The notes under the pieces: generated by a model
What the model was told of the DNA's origin: nothing
Seen by the model: the letters and a program-made list of their open reading frames with translations, nothing else
The model's database searches: none
Part shown: positions 60,317-64,000 of the stretch, piece by piece
Numbering within the stretch: position 1 is the stretch's first letter
How the letters are laid out: each line of letters opens with the position of its first letter
Assembly (NCBI GenBank): GCA_025964685.1
Contig: JAOPYG010000461.1
Coordinates: 1-64,000 of the forward strand
Source of the DNA: Actinoallomurus sp.
GTDB taxonomy: Bacteria; Actinomycetota; Actinomycetes; Streptosporangiales; Streptosporangiaceae
Reading direction: 5' to 3'
Length of the DNA: 64,000 nucleotides
Program-made: the position numbers and the translations under genes

Positions 60317-61828
60317 GTGCCTGAACCGCCCCTGCTCGTCATGCGCGGAATCGTCAAGGAGTTCCCGGGCGTCCGTGCCCTCGATGGAGTCGACCTTGAG
60401 GTACGCCCGGGCGAGGTCCACTGTCTGCTCGGCCAGAACGGCGCCGGCAAGTCGACGCTGGTAAAGGTGCTGACCGGCGCGCACCAGCCCGACTCCGGCG
60501 ACATCGTCTGGCGCGGAGACCAGACCCCGCAGCTGACGAGCCCGACCGCGGCACTGCGTCTCGGCGTCGCCACGATCTACCAGGAGCTCGACCTCGTCGC
60601 CGGCCTGTCGGTCGCGACGAACATCTTCCTCGGCCATGAGCGGTCGGCGTTCGGGTTCAGCCGCCGCGGTGAGATGAACCACGCGGCGCGCGAACTGCTC
60701 GGCCGGCTCGGGCACCCGGAGATCTCCCCGGGGGCCGAGGTCGGCCGGCTGTCGGCGGCGGCCCGCCAGATCGTCAGCATGGCCCGCGCGCTCTCCTACG
60801 ACGCCCGGCTGATCGTCATGGACGAGCCCTCGGCGGCACTCGCCCACGACGAGGTCACGAACCTGTTCCGCGTCATCCGCCAGCTCACCGCCGCGGGCGT
60901 CGCGGTGATCTACATCTCGCACCGGCTCGAGGAGATCCGCGAGGTCGGCGACCGCGTCACCGTGCTGAAGGACGGCCGGACCGTGGCGGCCGGGCTGCCG
61001 GCCCGTACGACGCCGACCGCCATGCTGGTGGCGCACATGACCGGCCGTGCCTACGAGTACGTGTTCCCGCCCCGTCCTCAGGCGAACGAGGGTGCGCCTG
61101 AGATCCTCCGCGTCGAGGGGCTGACGCTGCCCGGTGTCTTCCGCGACCTGACGTTCTCGGTGCGGGCGGGGGAGATCGTGGGCCTCGCCGGGCTGGTGGG
61201 CGCCGGCCGCTCGGAGATCCTGGAGACGGTGTACGGGGCGCGCCGCCCGTCCGCCGGCCGGGTGGTCCTCGAGGGCCGTGAGCTCCGCGGCGGAAGCGTC
61301 GTCGCCGCGGTGCGCGCCGGTATGGGGCTGGCGCCGGAAGAGCGCAAGTCCCAGGGCCTGCTCCTGCTCGACACCGTCGCCGGCAACGTCAGCGTCGCCT
61401 CCCTGCGCCGCTACTCGCGGCTCGGCTGGCTCGACCGGCGGCGGGAGCTGGCGGACGCGCGCCGCCAGACGCGGGCGCTCGACATCCGCCCCGACGATCC
61501 TCGCCGGCCGATCCGCACGCTGTCGGGAGGGAACCAGCAGAAGGCGCTGCTCGCCCGATGGCTGCTCAAGGGCTGCCGGCTGCTGCTCCTCGACGAGCCG
61601 ACGCGCGGTGTCGACGTGGGCGCCCGCGCGGAGCTGTACGCCCTCATCCGGCGTCTCGCCGACTCGGGCGTGGGGATCGTGCTCGTCTCCAGCGAGATCC
61701 CCGAGGTCCTCGGGCTCGCGGACCGCGTCCTGGTGATCCGCGAGGGCCGGGTCCTGCGCGAGAGCGACGCCCGCGAGCTGGACGAACACCAGGTGCTCGA
61801 CCTCGTCATGGAAGGGAGCAACCGATGA
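60317..61828 (+). CDS. Sugar ABC transporter ATPase (RbsA/XylG/MglA family)
   Basis: The 503-residue protein has two fused ATPase domains. The first has GQNGAGKSTLVKVL (about residues 39-52), the degenerate signature LSAAARQIVSMARAL and IVMDEPSAALAHDE. The second has GLAGLVGAGRSEILETVYG, the signature LSGGNQQKALLARWLL and LLLLDEPTRGVDVGARAELYALI. This two-domain form is specific to the CUT2 class of monosaccharide importers. The GTG at 60317 follows GAGGAGGG. Its last bases overlap a 27-codon ORF as ATGA at 61825-61828. Confidence 0.95.
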   Translation: MPEPPLLVMRGIVKEFPGVRALDGVDLEVRPGEVHCLLGQNGAGKSTLVKVLTGAHQPDSGDIVWRGDQTPQLTSPTAALRLGVATIYQELDLVAGLSVATNIFLGHERSAFGFSRRGEMNHAARELLGRLGHPEISPGAEVGRLSAAARQIVSMARALSYDARLIVMDEPSAALAHDEVTNLFRVIRQLTAAGVAVIYISHRLEEIREVGDRVTVLKDGRTVAAGLPARTTPTAMLVAHMTGRAYEYVFPPRPQANEGAPEILRVEGLTLPGVFRDLTFSVRAGEIVGLAGLVGAGRSEILETVYGARRPSAGRVVLEGRELRGGSVVAAVRAGMGLAPEERKSQGLLLLDTVAGNVSVASLRRYSRLGWLDRRRELADARRQTRALDIRPDDPRRPIRTLSGGNQQKALLARWLLKGCRLLLLDEPTRGVDVGARAELYALIRRLADSGVGIVLVSSEIPEVLGLADRVLVIREGRVLRESDARELDEHQVLDLVMEGSNR

Positions 61829-61904
61829 GTGAGCCGCAGGGGCGCTACGTCGCCTGGCCTCGAGAGGCGGGGAGAGCGGACCGGAGGCGAACGGGGGACG
61901 CGGT

Positions 61905-61908
<4 letters not shown>
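61825..61908 (+). CDS. 27-codon coupling mini-ORF between ATPase and permease
   Basis: An ORF of 27 codons plus stop runs from ATG 61825, whose first four bases overlap the ATPase stop (ATGA), to TGA 61908, which overlaps the permease ATG (61905-61908, again ATGA). Its product (MSEPQGRYVAWPREAG...RRTGDAV) is basic, without membrane segment or known motif. The perfect double overlap suggests that ribosomes pass through it to reach the permease gene, which has no strong ribosome binding site of its own. Whether the peptide has a function is unknown. Confidence 0.55.
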
Positions 61909-62993
<1,085 letters not shown>

Positions 62994-63032
62994 CCGCTCC
63001 CCCCCATTCACGTCGGGATCGAAAGGACGATC

Positions 63033-64000
63033 ATGACTTCCAGACCATTGCGCGACCTCGGTCGCCGAGGCTTCCTCACGAGCGGCACCCTTGTGGGCGC
63101 CGGCGCGCTCGCGGCCGCCTGCACCAGCAACGCCGAGCCGCAGAGCGACAGCTCGCCGGCAGCGAAGGCCGCCGGCGCGAACGCGGCCCCCGGCAAGAAG
63201 GTCACCATCGGGTTCGCCGGTCCGCAGGCCGACCACGGCTGGCTGAACGCCATCAACGAGAACGCCAAGAAGGAGGCCGGCAAGTACTCCGACGTCGTAC
63301 TGAAGATCACCGAGGGCTCCAACGACGCCGCCCAGCAGGCCAGCCAGATTCAGACGCTCATCAACCAGAAGGTCGACGTCCTGATCATCCTGCCCGCCGA
63401 CGGCAAGCAGATGACGCCGACCGGCCGGAAGGCGATGACGGCCGGCATCCCGGTCATCAACCTCGACCGCGTCTTCGACACGGCCCAGGCGTACCGGACG
63501 TGGGTCGGCGGCGACAACTACCGCATGGGCCTGAACGCCGGCGACTACATCGCCAAGCGCCTGAACGGCAAGGGGACCGTCATCGAGCTGGCCGGGATCG
63601 ACACCCTGCCGCTGACGCAGGACCGGACCCGCGGATTCAACGACGCGCTGCGCAACTACCCTGGGATCAAAAGGGTCGGCCGTGCGGCGGCGGATTTCAC
63701 CGTGCAGTCGGGGCAGGCCCGCACGGCCGAGCTGCTCCAGGCACACCCCAAGTTCGACGCCCTGTGGAACCACGACGACGACCAGGGCATCGGGGCGCTC
63801 CAGGCCATCCGGCAGGCGGGCCGGACGAACTTCTTCATGGTGGGCGGCGCGGGCTCCAAGAGCGCGATGGACTCCATCAAGAAGGACGACAGCGTGCTCA
63901 AGGCCACCGTGCTCTACCCGCCGACGATGGCCGCCTCCGCGGTCCGCATCGGCCGGCTGCTCGGACAGGCCAAGGGCATGAGCGACCTGGCCGAACAGGA
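63033..64000 (+). CDS. Sugar-binding lipoprotein of the CUT2 importer (partial at window end)
   Basis: The first 322 codons of a periplasmic-binding protein fold are present; the 3' end is outside the window. The N-terminus has a twin-arginine-like motif (GRRGFLTSG) and a lipobox (LAAAC), indicating a Tat-exported or Sec-exported lipoprotein anchored outside the membrane. The mature part has the PBP type 1 features VTIGFAGPQADHGWLNAINENAKKEA, VDVLIILPADGKQMTP, IPVINLDRVF, TVIELAGIDTLPLTQDRTRGFNDAL and DALWNHDDDQGIGALQA, typical of ribose/xylose-type binding proteins. ATG 63033 follows GAAAGGA. It delivers its sugar to the permease encoded 39 bp upstream. Confidence 0.93.
   Translation, partial: MTSRPLRDLGRRGFLTSGTLVGAGALAAACTSNAEPQSDSSPAAKAAGANAAPGKKVTIGFAGPQADHGWLNAINENAKKEAGKYSDVVLKITEGSNDAAQQASQIQTLINQKVDVLIILPADGKQMTPTGRKAMTAGIPVINLDRVFDTAQAYRTWVGGDNYRMGLNAGDYIAKRLNGKGTVIELAGIDTLPLTQDRTRGFNDALRNYPGIKRVGRAAADFTVQSGQARTAELLQAHPKFDALWNHDDDQGIGALQAIRQAGRTNFFMVGGAGSKSAMDSIKKDDSVLKATVLYPPTMAASAVRIGRLLGQAKGMSDLAEQ

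Overview
The window is very GC-rich. It has many GTG starts, 4-bp start/stop overlaps (ATGA or GTGA), several probable leaderless genes, and a mycothiol-type maleylpyruvate isomerase. Together these point to a filamentous or soil actinomycete. The style fits Streptosporangiales, for example a Thermomonosporaceae relative such as Actinomadura or Actinoallomurus; the genus is inference only. I see no tRNA, rRNA, CRISPR array, phage or replication origin. The window opens in an ABC exporter operon and closes inside a sugar-binding lipoprotein gene.

Region 1 (1-3679) holds a MacB/FtsX-type ABC exporter pair and a small PspC-domain membrane protein. Region 2 (3701-18698) is an extracellular polysaccharide locus. 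It encodes a UDP-sugar 6-dehydrogenase, two SDR sugar-nucleotide enzymes, two GT4 glycosyltransferases, a Wzy-like polymerase/ligase, a methyltransferase, a Wzx-like flippase, a glutamine-dependent amidotransferase of the asparagine synthase family, a secreted beta-helix protein, a WecA/TagO-like initiating phosphoglycosyltransferase and a Wzc-like chain-length protein with a fused BY-kinase-like ATPase. The combination suggests a Wzx/Wzy-type polymer containing an amidated hexosaminuronic acid. Region 3 (19109-25515) is a carotenoid cluster: crtI-crtB-crtYc-crtYd-methyltransferase-crtU-like on the minus strand, converging on a Rieske protein. It probably makes an aromatic, isorenieratene-type carotenoid that may be further modified.

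Region 4 (25923-30448) has a STAS/SpoIIE-phosphatase partner-switching pair, a metallo-beta-lactamase-fold hydrolase divergent from an HxlR regulator, and a two-gene unit encoding a small helical protein and a helical protein fused to an SLT transglycosylase, which looks like type VII secretion cargo. Region 5 (30614-34709) is a secreted GH3 glycosidase divergent from a ROK repressor. Region 6 (34930-40417) is a gentisate catabolic operon under an IclR regulator: flavin hydroxylase, gentisate dioxygenase, mycothiol-dependent maleylpyruvate isomerase and fumarylpyruvate hydrolase. A ~100-bp MITE-like element sits directly upstream of the isomerase, and decayed gene pieces lie on both sides.

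Region 7 (40438-54380) is miscellaneous: a two-component system with a DUF2231 membrane protein, a large LuxR/AAA regulator split by one in-frame TAG, a winged-helix HTH_42 protein, a DUF4239 membrane protein, a secreted M36 fungalysin with a clear promoter, a DUF805 protein, an aldo/keto reductase, an actinomycete DUF574-type methyltransferase and an SDR remnant. Region 8 (54414-58961) is a PaoABC-like molybdenum aldehyde oxidoreductase operon divergent from a TetR regulator, with a clear duplicated inverted operator. Region 9 (59105-64000) is a ROK-regulated sugar ABC importer: ATPase, a coupled 27-codon mini-ORF, permease and Tat/lipoprotein binding protein, the last cut by the window end.

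The most striking unexplained points are the two in-phase or antiphase gene interruptions (the LuxR split by TAG, and the crt methyltransferase/crtU overlap), the Rieske protein beside an aromatic carotenoid cluster, the MITE whose end merges with a ribosome binding site, and the doubly coupled mini-ORF in the sugar importer.
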